Numbered from the stretch's first letter, positions 8,080-19,502 are shown. The stretch: DNA of 64,000 bases from Stappia sp. BW2 (GCF_008107695.1 NZ_VIRG01000066.1:620001-684000); one strand, 5' to 3'. Notes: generated by a model not told the origin, from the letters alone. Numbers and translations: made by a program.

Positions 8080-8652
8080 TCAAAAGATCGCATCGGACCG
8101 GAAGGCCTTTCCATCCACCAGAAGGTTCACCGGCAGTGAGCGGCCGTCTTCGGTAACAGCAACTTCCAGCAGGATGCGTGACCGGTCCATGCGCTCGATT
8201 TCAAGCCCTTCGCCCTCCGGCAGGAAAAAGGCGTCGATGCCGTAGTCAACCCGTATCTCGTCCTCGAGCACTGAGCGAACGGTGCCGGCAATGGCCAGAT
8301 CGCCAGCCTCTGCTCTTTCCCGCGCAATCAGGACCGGTACGGCTGCACCTGCCCCTTCGGATTTCAGACCGACAAAGACACGATCTCCCGACCGGAACTT
8401 GTCAGCCCCTGGCACCGTCTTGGAGATGGTGCCGATCGCCAGATTGATCACCACATAGTCGCCCCGCAAGAGATCTCTCGGATCGACCGGCACCACGGCA
8501 AGCGGTACAGCGGTTCCGCTGTGTTGAACGCTTAGCCTGTCGAACAACGGGATCGATAGGAGGCCTAGCTGGATCAGCGCGAGAAGCGCCCAGCGCAGCC
8601 ATTGTTTGCGGGACTGCGATTGTGAGGAAGATGTTGCGGCTGACGAGCTCAT
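8080..8652 (-). CDS. GDYXXLXY-family membrane-anchored protein
   Basis: 190 residues from ATG 8652. The long upstream extension of the frame is rejected because it is antisense to nothing and overlaps the preceding gene. A Ser/Gln-rich start is followed by one transmembrane helix (about 19-37, WALLALIQLGLLSIPLF), then an extracytoplasmic domain with the name-giving motif GDYVVINL at 64-71, preceded by VDPRDLLR. Its ATG overlaps the stop of the DUF2157 gene by 4 bp. The GDYXXLXY and DUF2157 families occur together in many bacteria, so they probably form a membrane complex. No biochemical role is known to me. Confidence 0.85.
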   Translation of the reverse strand: MSSSAATSSSQSQSRKQWLRWALLALIQLGLLSIPLFDRLSVQHSGTAVPLAVVPVDPRDLLRGDYVVINLAIGTISKTVPGADKFRSGDRVFVGLKSEGAGAAVPVLIARERAEAGDLAIAGTVRSVLEDEIRVDYGIDAFFLPEGEGLEIERMDRSRILLEVAVTEDGRSLPVNLLVDGKAFRSDAIF

Positions 8653-10010
8653 CCCTGCATCTCCTCCGTGACGTTTTCCTGAACCGGCGCTCGACCGCTC
8701 CGCCGCATCAGGCGCGCCAGCCAGAGCGCCATCCCGAGCAGCACGAGACCTGCGACAAGGAAGAACAGCGACTGCCCCAAAAGACTGCCGATGGTGACCT
8801 GGAGAAGCCAGAGTGCGACCGCAGTCAGGCCCAGATAGGCGCAAAGCATCCAGAACCTGTTGTTGTACCAGGTGCCCAGCGCGCAAAGGCCGATTAGCGC
8901 CGCCAGAACGAACGCCGCCAGCAGGAGGATATTTGCCGTCAGGAGCGGCATCAGCACAGCCACCAGTGCGAGACCGGTTGTTCCGAATAGCGCGCCCGAT
9001 TTGGCAGTCTTGTAGGAGAGCAGCAAACCGGTCACCAGCAGAACCATGGCAACAGCCAGCGGCACCAGAGCCGGCAGGGTCGCAAGGGCTTTCAAGTCTG
9101 GGTCGTCCGAAACCTCGGGAACGAGGACCAGAGCCAGAACGATCAGCACGGACAGAACAAGAATGCCGACATCCTGAAGCGATCTTGCCATCAGCCAATG
9201 CCCATGACGGCGCATCGGCCGGTCGCTGGACCACTTCACGAAGAGATCGGCAACGGGATCGATAAACATCATCGCCGCCGCCATTCCGCCTGTTCCAGCC
9301 AGGAACATGGCGACGACGATGTCGTCGCCGGAATTCAGCAGATCCGCCGTTTCACCGAACCAGCGGCCATAGGTCACCCAGAGCAACGAAATTGCTGCCC
9401 AGCGCGAAATCCGCGCTGGATGCACGACCGGATGGGCGAACACCGCTGCCAGAAGGAGAAGTCCGATCAGATCTTCCATGAGCGGCGCCGCTCCGAAATC
9501 GGAGCGCGTGACCTGCCAGGTGATGGCAGCACCTGCCGCGACGATCAGCGATGTCTTCGAACCTGTCAGCCAGGCAGCGGCCAACGCACCGAGGCAGACA
9601 AGGAAGGCGCCACCGGGCCAGTCGGTGGGCAGGTGAAAGATCTGTCCGATCAGCGCCATGCCTCCGAGGAAGACCAATGTCGCAAAACCTGTTGCAAGAT
9701 CAGCAATGCCCTTGCGCCCTCTTGAAGCGGCAAAGGCAGCCAGACCGTTGCTTGCCACGACAAGCAGTGCAATGCCGACAAGCTTCACTGACTTGGGGAT
9801 CGCGCCCCAGTTTGCCGCAATGAATGCAAGCAACGCCAGGGCCACGCAGACCATGCCTATTCCGGCCAGGGCCATGGGCAGGCGCGACCGGCCGTCGTCC
9901 TGGTCCTGCTCCTTCAATATGGCCATTGCGCCGGCAGAACTCACCCAGCCCCTTTCGACCCAAAGTTCCAGGTCGTCCTTCAAGCGCTTCTTATAGGCCC
10001 AGTCGAACAT
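8649..10010 (-). CDS. DUF2157 polytopic membrane protein
   Basis: 453 residues. The N-terminal ~45 residues (WAYKKRLKDDLELWVERGWV, then SSAGAMAILKEQ) form the short cytoplasmic DUF2157 start. The rest consists of some ten to twelve hydrophobic helices (for example GIGMVCVALALLAFIAANWG; ILVLSVLIVLALVLVPEV). It is cotranscribed with the GDYXXLXY gene, which it overlaps by 4 bp. The upstream leader (10011-10132) can form a long terminal stem. Function unknown. I infer an integral membrane partner for the GDYXXLXY protein. Confidence 0.85.
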   Translation of the reverse strand: MFDWAYKKRLKDDLELWVERGWVSSAGAMAILKEQDQDDGRSRLPMALAGIGMVCVALALLAFIAANWGAIPKSVKLVGIALLVVASNGLAAFAASRGRKGIADLATGFATLVFLGGMALIGQIFHLPTDWPGGAFLVCLGALAAAWLTGSKTSLIVAAGAAITWQVTRSDFGAAPLMEDLIGLLLLAAVFAHPVVHPARISRWAAISLLWVTYGRWFGETADLLNSGDDIVVAMFLAGTGGMAAAMMFIDPVADLFVKWSSDRPMRRHGHWLMARSLQDVGILVLSVLIVLALVLVPEVSDDPDLKALATLPALVPLAVAMVLLVTGLLLSYKTAKSGALFGTTGLALVAVLMPLLTANILLLAAFVLAALIGLCALGTWYNNRFWMLCAYLGLTAVALWLLQVTIGSLLGQSLFFLVAGLVLLGMALWLARLMRRSGRAPVQENVTEEMQG

Positions 10011-10458
10011 GCGGCTCCGCCAGTTGTCTGTTCATTGTCTCGTCGCAGCAAAGACGTCTCTTGCCGGAGGCGCCGAACACACCGGACAGGAAAGCGCCGG
10101 CATCAGCCGGACATCCGGACTACGAGACAATGTGTTTCAGACCAGAAGTAGGCATTCGGGAAGCGAATAGGAAGTTCAGGCTTCGCTCCCGCGCCTAAGC
10201 GTAGCAAAAATCCAATGAAAACAGCGTTCGAAAATTTCCTGTCGAAATCTGAGGCGCAGGCAGCGCTCCGACGCTTGTGAGCAGGCCCGATCTTGCTATG
10301 CTCACCGGACGAAATCGGCGGTTGGAATTCGGCGGACAACCGTGACGGACCGCCTTCGCCTGCCAAGCGAAGCATCGTTTCAGATCAGAGCCAAACTCCA
10401 AAAACAATTCCAGGGGGGCTCTGTGGGGGCGTCCGAGAGGCCCGGACGCCCCCTCTTC
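10011..10458. other. Intergenic region with a structured leader and a strong hairpin
   Basis: This 448-bp stretch has no convincing gene. It contains an 11-bp inverted repeat, CATTGTCTCGT (10033-10043) with ACGAGACAATG (10122-10132), bounding about 78 bp that are rich in short CCGG-type pairs and form the presumed 5' leader of the DUF2157 transcript. Next to the DUF3141 stop is a perfect 11-bp stem, GGGGGCGTCCG (10425-10435) with CGGACGCCCCC (10443-10453). It is probably the 3'-end structure of that gene although a U tract is missing. Confidence 0.6.
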
Positions 10459-13098
10459 TCATTCAGCAGGTTCTTGCGGTTTCTTCGCAGTGCTGCGGGG
10501 TTTGCGTGAAGCGGCTGTCTTGCGCGCAGGCGCCTTGCGTGTTGCAGGCTTGCGAGGAGAGGATTTGCTGGGGATCACCTCAGCGGAGGCTGCCCGTGCT
10601 GGTGAGGCCTGCACCGGTGAGGCTTGCGACGGGGTCTTGCTCTCCGCCTCTTTCAGGGCAGCCCTTGCGTCTTCCTTGCCGGACTCGACCGGCACATCCG
10701 GCACCGCCAGCGGATCTTCCAAGATATCTTCCGAAACCTGCGGCAAACCCAGCACCTCGTGGAACTGTTGCAGGATTTCCAGCGTATGCGGTGTCATTTC
10801 GTCTATCGCGCCGGGGACGAAGCGCACAACCTTTGCGGCGAGTGCTCGTTCTTCCGGGGTTTTTAGCAACTTGGGCAAGGTTTCGATGGCCAGTTCCGGT
10901 GCGAATTCGACGATCATCGTCTGTTCCTGAAGAATGAAACTGCGTTCGTCCGCTGTCAGCGACTTGAACGGTTCATCCTGCGTCAGAACACGGGCAGACC
11001 TTTCCAGACGGTCGCGGCGGACATTGCCCCGGCTGTCGGCGAGCAGGATCAGCATCCGGATGACCGCTTCGCAGAAACCACCTTCCTCGATATGCATCAG
11101 GGCCGCCTGAACCGGCGGCAGGCTGCGCAGTTCGTCCTTGCGCTTCAATGTCCGGCCCGGTTGCTTGCTGCGGCCGAACCAGCGCATGTAGGGTGTTCCC
11201 CATATCGAATAGAACAGGTTTTCATAGGCGGTGTCGCGCAGATCGCGATAGAGATCCATGGATTGCTCGATCAGGGCAGCATTGACCTTTTCCAACTCCA
11301 CAAACGGATTGCCCGCAGATGCCGGTGACCTTTCGTTTCTGGCCCTCTCGGCAATGCCCGGCAACCAGCCGAGAGCCGGATTGAGGCTGGAGAAGAGCGC
11401 GCGCTGCATTCTGAGCGGGTGGCTCTTGCGGCGCAGGTCCGCACTCTGCTCTGTCACGAAAGCCTGGACGAAGGGACGCACGCAGACATCGTAGAATTCA
11501 GCTTGCTGTTCCGAGGCACGGGAGACGGCAGCGAAGGGAATTTCATCGTCCCGACCGTCATCGATCTTCGTCAGGTCTTCCATCTTGCGCTCGTGGAAGC
11601 TGACGGTGAATTCCCGTTCAAGAAGCGGGCCTTCATAGTCATCGATGGTCATTTCATAGAGCCCCGGCGCCAGCGCCTCGATTGTCTTCAGCGTCGAGGT
11701 GACTTCCGTGTGCTCCTTCTTGGCGATCTTCGAGGACACGAAAATACCGAGATGCCCTACCTGTTCATGGATCATGTAGATGATCCGCTGCCCGCGAATG
11801 GCGATTTCCCGCTCGTCGGTGTAGGTGTCGATGATCCAGTTGAGCGCCTGCTGCGGCGGGGTGATGTTATCGCCGTAACTGGCGAACACGATGATCGGCG
11901 CCCGAATGTGCTTGATGTCGACGTTGCGGCCGGGCTCAAGCTGCGCCTCGTTCTTGGAAAGACGGTTGCCGACGAAGAGTTGCTCGACAATCCATTTCAT
12001 CTCCGCTTCGTTGAGCAGGAAATACCCGCCCCACCAGCGTTCGAACTCCAGGAAGCGCTTCGGCTCGGTGTCGACCTTGGCGTAAAGATCGTAATACTTG
12101 CCAAAGTAGTTCCGGGCCGGATTGAGCAGCTCGAAATTCTGCACGATGTCGGCACCATCGAAGATGCCGTGGCCGAGGTCGGAATAAAACATGGCGTTCC
12201 ATGTGCCACCCAGAACTCCGGCGTTATAGCGCATCGGGTTTTCGCCAACGCGGCCGGACCATGTTGACACAGGTGCGCCGTTGAGGATGACCGGCCCGGT
12301 CAGATCCGGGTTCGTTGCGGCCAGCAGCATGGTTGCCCAGCCGCCCTGGCAATTGCCGGTGACCACCGGATTTGGCGCTTCCGGGTGCAGTTCCATCACC
12401 TTGCGGACGAAGGCCGCTTCGGCATGGGTCACGTCTGCCAGCGTCTGGCCCTTTTCCGGCATGCGTTTGAAGGCCACGAAGTAAACCGGGTGCCCGTCAT
12501 GCAGGGCGACACCCACCTGGCTGTCCGGCTTGAAGCCGCCGATGCCCGCGCCATGCCCCGCGCGCGGATCGATGATGATGTAGGGCCGTTTCCAGGGCTT
12601 GGGATCCCGGCAGGGCAGATCTGCAGGCGGGATGATTTTCAGCAGCATGTAGCAGCTGGGGCGAGGCAGATCGGCCCCGTCCAGCACCAACTCATAATCA
12701 TAAATCAGAACAGGCGGACATCCGGCTTCTTCGTGATCCATGAAGTTATCGCCGCGCTGGCGCAGCGTATCCATGGTGAGAACCGTGCGCTGGGCGGCGT
12801 CCTGCCAGTATTCCTCCCATGCCTTGAAAAGAGAGCCGGTTTCCTGCGCGCCCCCCAAGGCCTTCATGGCCTTTCCGAACTCGGAGACGCTCTCCTGCCA
12901 ACGGCTCTTGTGGTCGTCGGAAATCCTGGTCAGGTGCTTGCTCAGCCCCCTGCCCATCAGTTCTGCCAGGTTAGACAGCTCCGTCGCCTGCGCCTGCAGG
13001 GCCGTAAACCGCTCCGAAGGCCCCCATGCGGTCGCATCGTGCAGCGACTCCAGAAATTCGTTCTGGCCTTTTTCGAGCGCGTCAAAAATGTCCTTCAT
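10459..13098 (-). CDS. DUF3141 alpha/beta-hydrolase with PHA-synthase-like Cys-Asp-His triad
   Basis: 879 residues, preceded by a perfect AGGAGG site. An N-terminal helical part (1-125) resembles the region in front of polyhydroxyalkanoate synthases. The hydrolase core (about 130-460) carries GNCQGG with Cys250 as nucleophile, Asp410 in ASYGDNITPP and His449 in HEQVGHLGIF. This matches the G-x-C-x-G-G box and Cys-Asp-His order of PhaC. A middle domain of unknown function (460-790) follows. The last ~60 residues are a Lys/Ala/Pro-rich histone-H1-like tail (SSPRKPATRKAPARKTAA). It lies 12 bp downstream of a FabI gene. It may act on polyhydroxyalkanoate or acyl substrates. That is inferred from the triad, not shown. 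Confidence 0.85.
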   Translation of the reverse strand: MKDIFDALEKGQNEFLESLHDATAWGPSERFTALQAQATELSNLAELMGRGLSKHLTRISDDHKSRWQESVSEFGKAMKALGGAQETGSLFKAWEEYWQDAAQRTVLTMDTLRQRGDNFMDHEEAGCPPVLIYDYELVLDGADLPRPSCYMLLKIIPPADLPCRDPKPWKRPYIIIDPRAGHGAGIGGFKPDSQVGVALHDGHPVYFVAFKRMPEKGQTLADVTHAEAAFVRKVMELHPEAPNPVVTGNCQGGWATMLLAATNPDLTGPVILNGAPVSTWSGRVGENPMRYNAGVLGGTWNAMFYSDLGHGIFDGADIVQNFELLNPARNYFGKYYDLYAKVDTEPKRFLEFERWWGGYFLLNEAEMKWIVEQLFVGNRLSKNEAQLEPGRNVDIKHIRAPIIVFASYGDNITPPQQALNWIIDTYTDEREIAIRGQRIIYMIHEQVGHLGIFVSSKIAKKEHTEVTSTLKTIEALAPGLYEMTIDDYEGPLLEREFTVSFHERKMEDLTKIDDGRDDEIPFAAVSRASEQQAEFYDVCVRPFVQAFVTEQSADLRRKSHPLRMQRALFSSLNPALGWLPGIAERARNERSPASAGNPFVELEKVNAALIEQSMDLYRDLRDTAYENLFYSIWGTPYMRWFGRSKQPGRTLKRKDELRSLPPVQAALMHIEEGGFCEAVIRMLILLADSRGNVRRDRLERSARVLTQDEPFKSLTADERSFILQEQTMIVEFAPELAIETLPKLLKTPEERALAAKVVRFVPGAIDEMTPHTLEILQQFHEVLGLPQVSEDILEDPLAVPDVPVESGKEDARAALKEAESKTPSQASPVQASPARAASAEVIPSKSSPRKPATRKAPARKTAASRKPRSTAKKPQEPAE

Positions 13099-13110
13099 CA
13101 GGACCTCCTA

Positions 13111-13872
13111 TCAAAGAATGCTGTAGCCACCGTCAATCGGATGCACGGTACCGGTGACGTTGAAAGCCTCCCGGCTGGCAAGAAAGGCGGCGTAGGCCCC
13201 GACATCGTCGATCGTGGCCAGATGATGTGTGGGCGCGCGTTCTGCCGCGTCGTTCAGCAGCGCGTCGAATTCGGCAATGCCGGATGCAGCCCGGGTCTTG
13301 AGAGGACCGGGCGACAGCGCATGAACCGAGATCCCCTTCGGACCGAGTTCGGCTGCCGCATAGCGGGTTGCCGCTTCCAGCGCGGCCTTGACCGGCCCCA
13401 TGACGCCATAATTTTCAACCACCCTCTGTGCGCCCATGAAGGAAACCGTCATGCAGGTTCCACCATGAGGCATCAGAGGCTCGGCGCTCCTGATAAGCCG
13501 CAGGAAAGAGTGGACCGACACATCCATGGCCAGTGAAAAACCATCCGACGAACAGTCGATCACGCGGCCATGCAGGTCTTCCTTTCTGGAAAAGGCAATG
13601 GAATGGAGCAATGTATCGAGACGGCCCCACCGGGCTTCGATCTGGGCAAACAGCGCCTCCATCTGCTCCGCGTCGCTCACGTCCAGGGGTGCGATGATTT
13701 CGGCATTCAGCTGTTCGGCAAGTGGCCTCACGTAGGCTTCGGCGCGCTCATTCAGATAAGTGATCGCCAGATCGGCACCCTGCGCACGGAACGCCTTTGC
13801 GCAGCCATACGCGATGGACTGTTCGTTGGCGACGCCGACAACCAGGGCCTTGTGACCCGTCAAATCAAACAT
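13111..13872 (-). CDS. fabI: FabI-type enoyl-ACP reductase (paralogue)
   Basis: 253 residues from the ATG at 13872. The open frame upstream to 14304 lacks a start signal and would cross a promoter region. It is an SDR fold with the FabI signatures LVVGVANEQSIAYGCAKAF (nucleotide loop), HSIAFSRKEDL and NYGVMGPVKAALE, giving Tyr155 and Lys162 in the Y-x6-K spacing. The other FabI tyrosine (E. coli Tyr146) is Phe145 here (VSFMGAQR), an unusual change. It reduces enoyl-ACP with NAD(P)H. It is in operon with the DUF3141 gene 12 bp downstream, so it is probably a specialised copy rather than the housekeeping enzyme. Confidence 0.87.
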   Translation of the reverse strand: MFDLTGHKALVVGVANEQSIAYGCAKAFRAQGADLAITYLNERAEAYVRPLAEQLNAEIIAPLDVSDAEQMEALFAQIEARWGRLDTLLHSIAFSRKEDLHGRVIDCSSDGFSLAMDVSVHSFLRLIRSAEPLMPHGGTCMTVSFMGAQRVVENYGVMGPVKAALEAATRYAAAELGPKGISVHALSPGPLKTRAASGIAEFDALLNDAAERAPTHHLATIDDVGAYAAFLASREAFNVTGTVHPIDGGYSIL

Positions 13873-14088
13873 GTGCGCACTATTCCCGAAACTCAGAACC
13901 GGCAGCATTGAAGAAAACAGGCCGGTCACCACACTTCGCTGTTTCAAGCGCAACCTGAAACTGCTTCGCAGTGCAACATAAACCTTGTGACGGAACAATG
14001 ACCTTTTCAAGGTTGTAGGGGTTACTGCTGATGCAATTCTTCTGCTGCGACGCAAAAAAGAGCCCTGGACGAAGGACCGAAAAGAAAA

Positions 14089-14115
14089 CGGCGCCCCGGA
14101 AAATCCGGGGCGCCG
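14089..14115 (-). terminator. Rho-independent terminator of katG
   Basis: The stem GGCGCCCCGG (14090-14099) pairs with CCGGGGCGCC (14105-14114) across a 5-nt loop. Read on the minus strand it is followed by a TTTTCTTTTC tract. It lies 30 bp past the katG stop. Confidence 0.85.
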
Positions 14116-14144
14116 CCAAATGTTCTGAAGTGCCTTGGCCTTTG

Positions 14145-16415
<2,271 letters not shown>

Positions 16416-16521
16416 TCAAATCTCCCAAAATTTTCGCGCTCGGCAGAAGTCCGGCGGTGCAAGGGGGGTGTTTGCTTGCCGCCAGATCCTGTTGAGCCCC
16501 CTGACGCTAGCAAAGCCAATC

Positions 16522-16569
16522 TATCAGAGGAAGTTGAATTTTCTGATAAGTTCAATAAGTTCATCTTAT
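16522..16569. promoter_or_regulatory. katG-oxyR intergenic operator candidates
   Basis: TATCAGA (16522-16528) and TCTGATA (16542-16548) form one inverted repeat. ATAAG (16555-16559) and CTTAT (16565-16569) form a second that reaches into the oxyR start codon. Closely spaced ATA/TAT half-sites match the broad, weakly conserved type of site OxyR occupies as a tetramer. Confidence 0.45.
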
Positions 16570-17491
16570 GATCAATATTACCCTCAAACAGCTGCGCTAT
16601 TTCGAGGCGCTTGCCCGTCACGGTCACTTCGGCAAGGCAGCCGAAGCCTGCGCCATTTCGCAGCCCGCGCTGTCCATGCAGATCAAGGAAATGGAGGAAG
16701 TGCTCGGCGCCACCTTGTTCGAACGCGGGGGCCGTCAAATCCGGCTGACGCATTTTGGAGAGATCGCCGCCGACCGTGCCCGCGACATCCTGCGGTCGGC
16801 CGAGGAATTGGGCGACCTTGCCAGGGCATCGCGCGACAGGCTTGTGGGGCGGCTTCGGATCGGCGTCATTCCGACGATCGCGCCCTATCTCCTGCCGAGC
16901 GTCGTCGGCGCCTTGACCAAAAGCTATCCGGAGCTGGACATTCATGTGCGCGAGACCGTCACGCCAAAGCTGATCGACGAATTGGACGATGGCCGCCTCG
17001 ACACGGCAATCGTGGCTTTGCCGGTTTCCGAAGCCACCCTCGCCGAGACCGCCCTTTTCAGCGAGCGCTTCGTCCTCGTGCGTTCGGCGCGCGAGGCAAA
17101 TGCGCCGCTGCCGAACGCCGACAGCCTGCGCGAAATGCGCCTTCTGTTGCTGGAGGAAGGCCATTGCTTCCGTGATCAGGCCCTCTCCTTCTGCAATCTG
17201 CAATCCGGCCCGCCGCGCGAAGTACTCGACGCAAGTTCACTTTCGACGCTTGTTCAGATGGTGAGCGCGGGCATGGGTGTGACCTTGATCCCGGAAATGG
17301 CCGTTCCCGTGGAAACCCGCTCCGCATCGGTGGCCATTTCACGGTTTGAAGCCCCCGAACCGACCCGGACCATCGGCATGGTCTGGCGGCGAAGAAGCCC
17401 TTTGGCGGGCCAGCTCGCGGAAATCGCGGAGATCGTCAGGCGGTCAGCCGAAGGATTGACGGCTCTACGGGAGCAGCCGGCCATCAGTTGA
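16568..17491 (+). CDS. oxyR: Hydrogen-peroxide-sensing LysR regulator OxyR
   Basis: 307 residues. LysR winged helix at 1-60 (LKQLRYFEALARHGHFGKAA, then SQPALSMQIKEME). The effector domain contains the redox pair Cys200 and Cys209 in GHCFRDQALSFC, the same spacing and context as Cys199/Cys208 of E. coli OxyR, so it should form a disulfide with peroxide and activate katG. It is divergent from katG. No strong ribosome site precedes the ATG, and an AT-rich inverted repeat overlaps it. The MFS gene converges 29 bp downstream. Confidence 0.93.
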   Translation: MINITLKQLRYFEALARHGHFGKAAEACAISQPALSMQIKEMEEVLGATLFERGGRQIRLTHFGEIAADRARDILRSAEELGDLARASRDRLVGRLRIGVIPTIAPYLLPSVVGALTKSYPELDIHVRETVTPKLIDELDDGRLDTAIVALPVSEATLAETALFSERFVLVRSAREANAPLPNADSLREMRLLLLEEGHCFRDQALSFCNLQSGPPREVLDASSLSTLVQMVSAGMGVTLIPEMAVPVETRSASVAISRFEAPEPTRTIGMVWRRRSPLAGQLAEIAEIVRRSAEGLTALREQPAIS

Positions 17492-17520
17492 TCTGTCGCC
17501 AGCCCGCGCCTCAAAAAGTC

Positions 17521-18699
17521 TCACGACTGCGTAGCGGCGCGCCGAAACGTCATCACCCCCAGTAACGCCATGGCGGCGGCAAGGCCAAGCAGAACGGCTC
17601 TCGCGTCATCTCCGGCTGCGAACAGGGCAACGATCAGACCTGCCAGCGGCTGTGACAGATTGTTGAGGCAGATGATTACGCCGGTTGTCTTGCCGAATTC
17701 CTCCGGCGGTATGATCTCCTTGCGAAGGGTGCGCACATAGATGTTGAACATCTTGTCGAACCCGGCAATCAGCAGGAAACCAGCCGCATAGATCAGCGGA
17801 TGGGCCCCGAGGCCCGTCAGCACGGCCCCGGCGCAAATCAAGCCGTAGGCCGTGACACCAAGCGTCTTCAGGCCGAGCGCAACGTGAGCCGTCAAGGTCA
17901 GCACGGCGAGCGTCGCAAGCGCTCCACCGACCTGGAGCCAGGCGTAGACCTGCTCGCTCTGACTGAAAAACCCGGTCATCATGGCAGCTGCCGTTGCCAG
18001 CGTGGCCCCGATGATCAGATTGACCCCGGCCGCCTGCAGGATTGCGCGCGTCAGACCGGGCAGTGTCCAGACCAGCATGAGCGCATGTCTGAGGTCCGCC
18101 ACCGGATGACGGGACACGCGTGTGGTGGGGGCCGCTTCCATGCGCGCCTGTCCCGGCCAGAAGTGGAAGGCAAGGTCGGCCAGCACGAACAGGACCGTTG
18201 CCAGCACGACCACCGCCTGCCAGGGCCAGAACGCCATCAGGTAGGCCGCCACGAGCGGCCCCAGCACGACGCCCATTTGCGAGGCGAGCTGGCCATAACT
18301 TGCCACTTTCTCGAACCGTTGATCGGAAAAGGCGCGCACCAGCACCATTTCCAGCGCAAGCATGCCTTGTGTCGTGAAAACGCCGACCACGGCGGAAAGC
18401 CCGATCAGCCACCAGACGCCACCGAACGCAAGCTGACCGGCAATGCCGGCGACGCAGGCCACAGCCCGCAGAATGCGGCTGATGCGCAGGAGCAGGATGG
18501 GCGAAAACCGGTCGCTCAATATGCCCGCGACAGGAAAGGTCAGGTAGCGCGGCAAGGTTTCGAAAAAGAAGGCCAGGCCGGACCAGCCAACATCACCGGT
18601 GATCTGGAAAATAACCAGCGGCACAAGAAAGAGCAAAATCTGATCGGCCAGGACCGTGAGGAACATGGACGCGAAAAAGGCGCGGTCGCGGACGAGCAT
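17521..18699 (-). CDS. MFS transporter
   Basis: 392 residues with about twelve hydrophobic helices in two halves. The loop between helices 2 and 3 reads AGILSDRFSPILLLRISR, a form of the MFS GxxxDRxGRR motif. The overall look (LADQILLFLVPLVIFQITGD at the start) resembles the MFS_3/enterobactin-exporter-like group, so it is most likely a proton-driven exporter. The substrate is unknown. It lies downstream of a methyltransferase on the same strand (138-bp gap) and converges with oxyR, which gives no direct functional hint. Confidence 0.85.
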   Translation of the reverse strand: MLVRDRAFFASMFLTVLADQILLFLVPLVIFQITGDVGWSGLAFFFETLPRYLTFPVAGILSDRFSPILLLRISRILRAVACVAGIAGQLAFGGVWWLIGLSAVVGVFTTQGMLALEMVLVRAFSDQRFEKVASYGQLASQMGVVLGPLVAAYLMAFWPWQAVVVLATVLFVLADLAFHFWPGQARMEAAPTTRVSRHPVADLRHALMLVWTLPGLTRAILQAAGVNLIIGATLATAAAMMTGFFSQSEQVYAWLQVGGALATLAVLTLTAHVALGLKTLGVTAYGLICAGAVLTGLGAHPLIYAAGFLLIAGFDKMFNIYVRTLRKEIIPPEEFGKTTGVIICLNNLSQPLAGLIVALFAAGDDARAVLLGLAAAMALLGVMTFRRAATQS

Positions 18700-18836
18700 T
18701 TTCAGCTTTCAAGGGAGATTTCGTGACGAGGTAAATCACACCTAGCACTGGCACTCCCGCTCCGCAAGTTGCCGCTGCCCGCCAATTCAATCGATTAAAC
18801 CCAATACCTGAGACTCTTTTCGAGCGTTCTCCCGCT

Positions 18837-19502
18837 TCAGAGTTTCCGTGCGACGACGAACCGGCTGAACGGAGCGGGATAGGTTCCTGTCTCGATGATT
18901 TCGAAACCGGCAGACCGGATACTGTCTTCCAGCGTTTCGAAGGAAAGGATACGGACAAACGGCGCCTTGCCGACAAGTTGCATCAACTTGATGAGAGGAG
19001 CGAACAGCCAGGCCCGTCTTTTCAGGCAAGCGGTTTTGGAGATGTAGAGACCGCCCGGTTTCAGGAGCTGGTGGATGCGCGACAGGGTATCTTCGGCATT
19101 TTCCACCAGATGCAGGAAATTGAAGGCAAGGATGGCATCGTAGCCTGTTTCGCCCGGCTCGACCCTGTCACTGAAGACATCAGCAACTGCAAACCTCAGA
19201 CCTTGTGGAGCATCCTTCGCATCCGGCCCATCTTTCAGTTTTGCCTCCGCGATCTCGATCATGCCGCTGGCAAAATCCGTGGCGAGATAGGACCTTACAC
19301 TTCCAGCCAGAAGGAGTGCGGTTGTCCCGGTGCCGCAGCCAAGTTCCAACACGCCATCCTGTGGCCCCAGATGCGCCCTGGTCCGCTCCAGCGTCTTTTC
19401 ATAGGCGTCCTGATTGCGGATGGGAGACGCGGCATATTTAGTCGCAATCTTGCTCCAGAAGCCGGCGGAAGACGGCACGTCCTTGGTCCATGTTGTCGCC
19501 AT
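18837..19502 (-). CDS. Class I SAM-dependent methyltransferase
   Basis: 221 residues with a single Rossmann domain. Motif I is GVLELGCGTGTTALLL (residues about 48-63), the acidic residue after strand 2 lies in YLATDFASGMIEIAEAKLKD, and motif IV-like AFNFLHLVENAED precedes a post-motif LKPGGLYISKTACLK. It is of the methyltransferase 11/12 type that acts on small molecules or lipids. The substrate cannot be read from sequence. The gene may share a transcript with the downstream MFS gene. Confidence 0.85.
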   Translation of the reverse strand: MATTWTKDVPSSAGFWSKIATKYAASPIRNQDAYEKTLERTRAHLGPQDGVLELGCGTGTTALLLAGSVRSYLATDFASGMIEIAEAKLKDGPDAKDAPQGLRFAVADVFSDRVEPGETGYDAILAFNFLHLVENAEDTLSRIHQLLKPGGLYISKTACLKRRAWLFAPLIKLMQLVGKAPFVRILSFETLEDSIRSAGFEIIETGTYPAPFSRFVVARKL

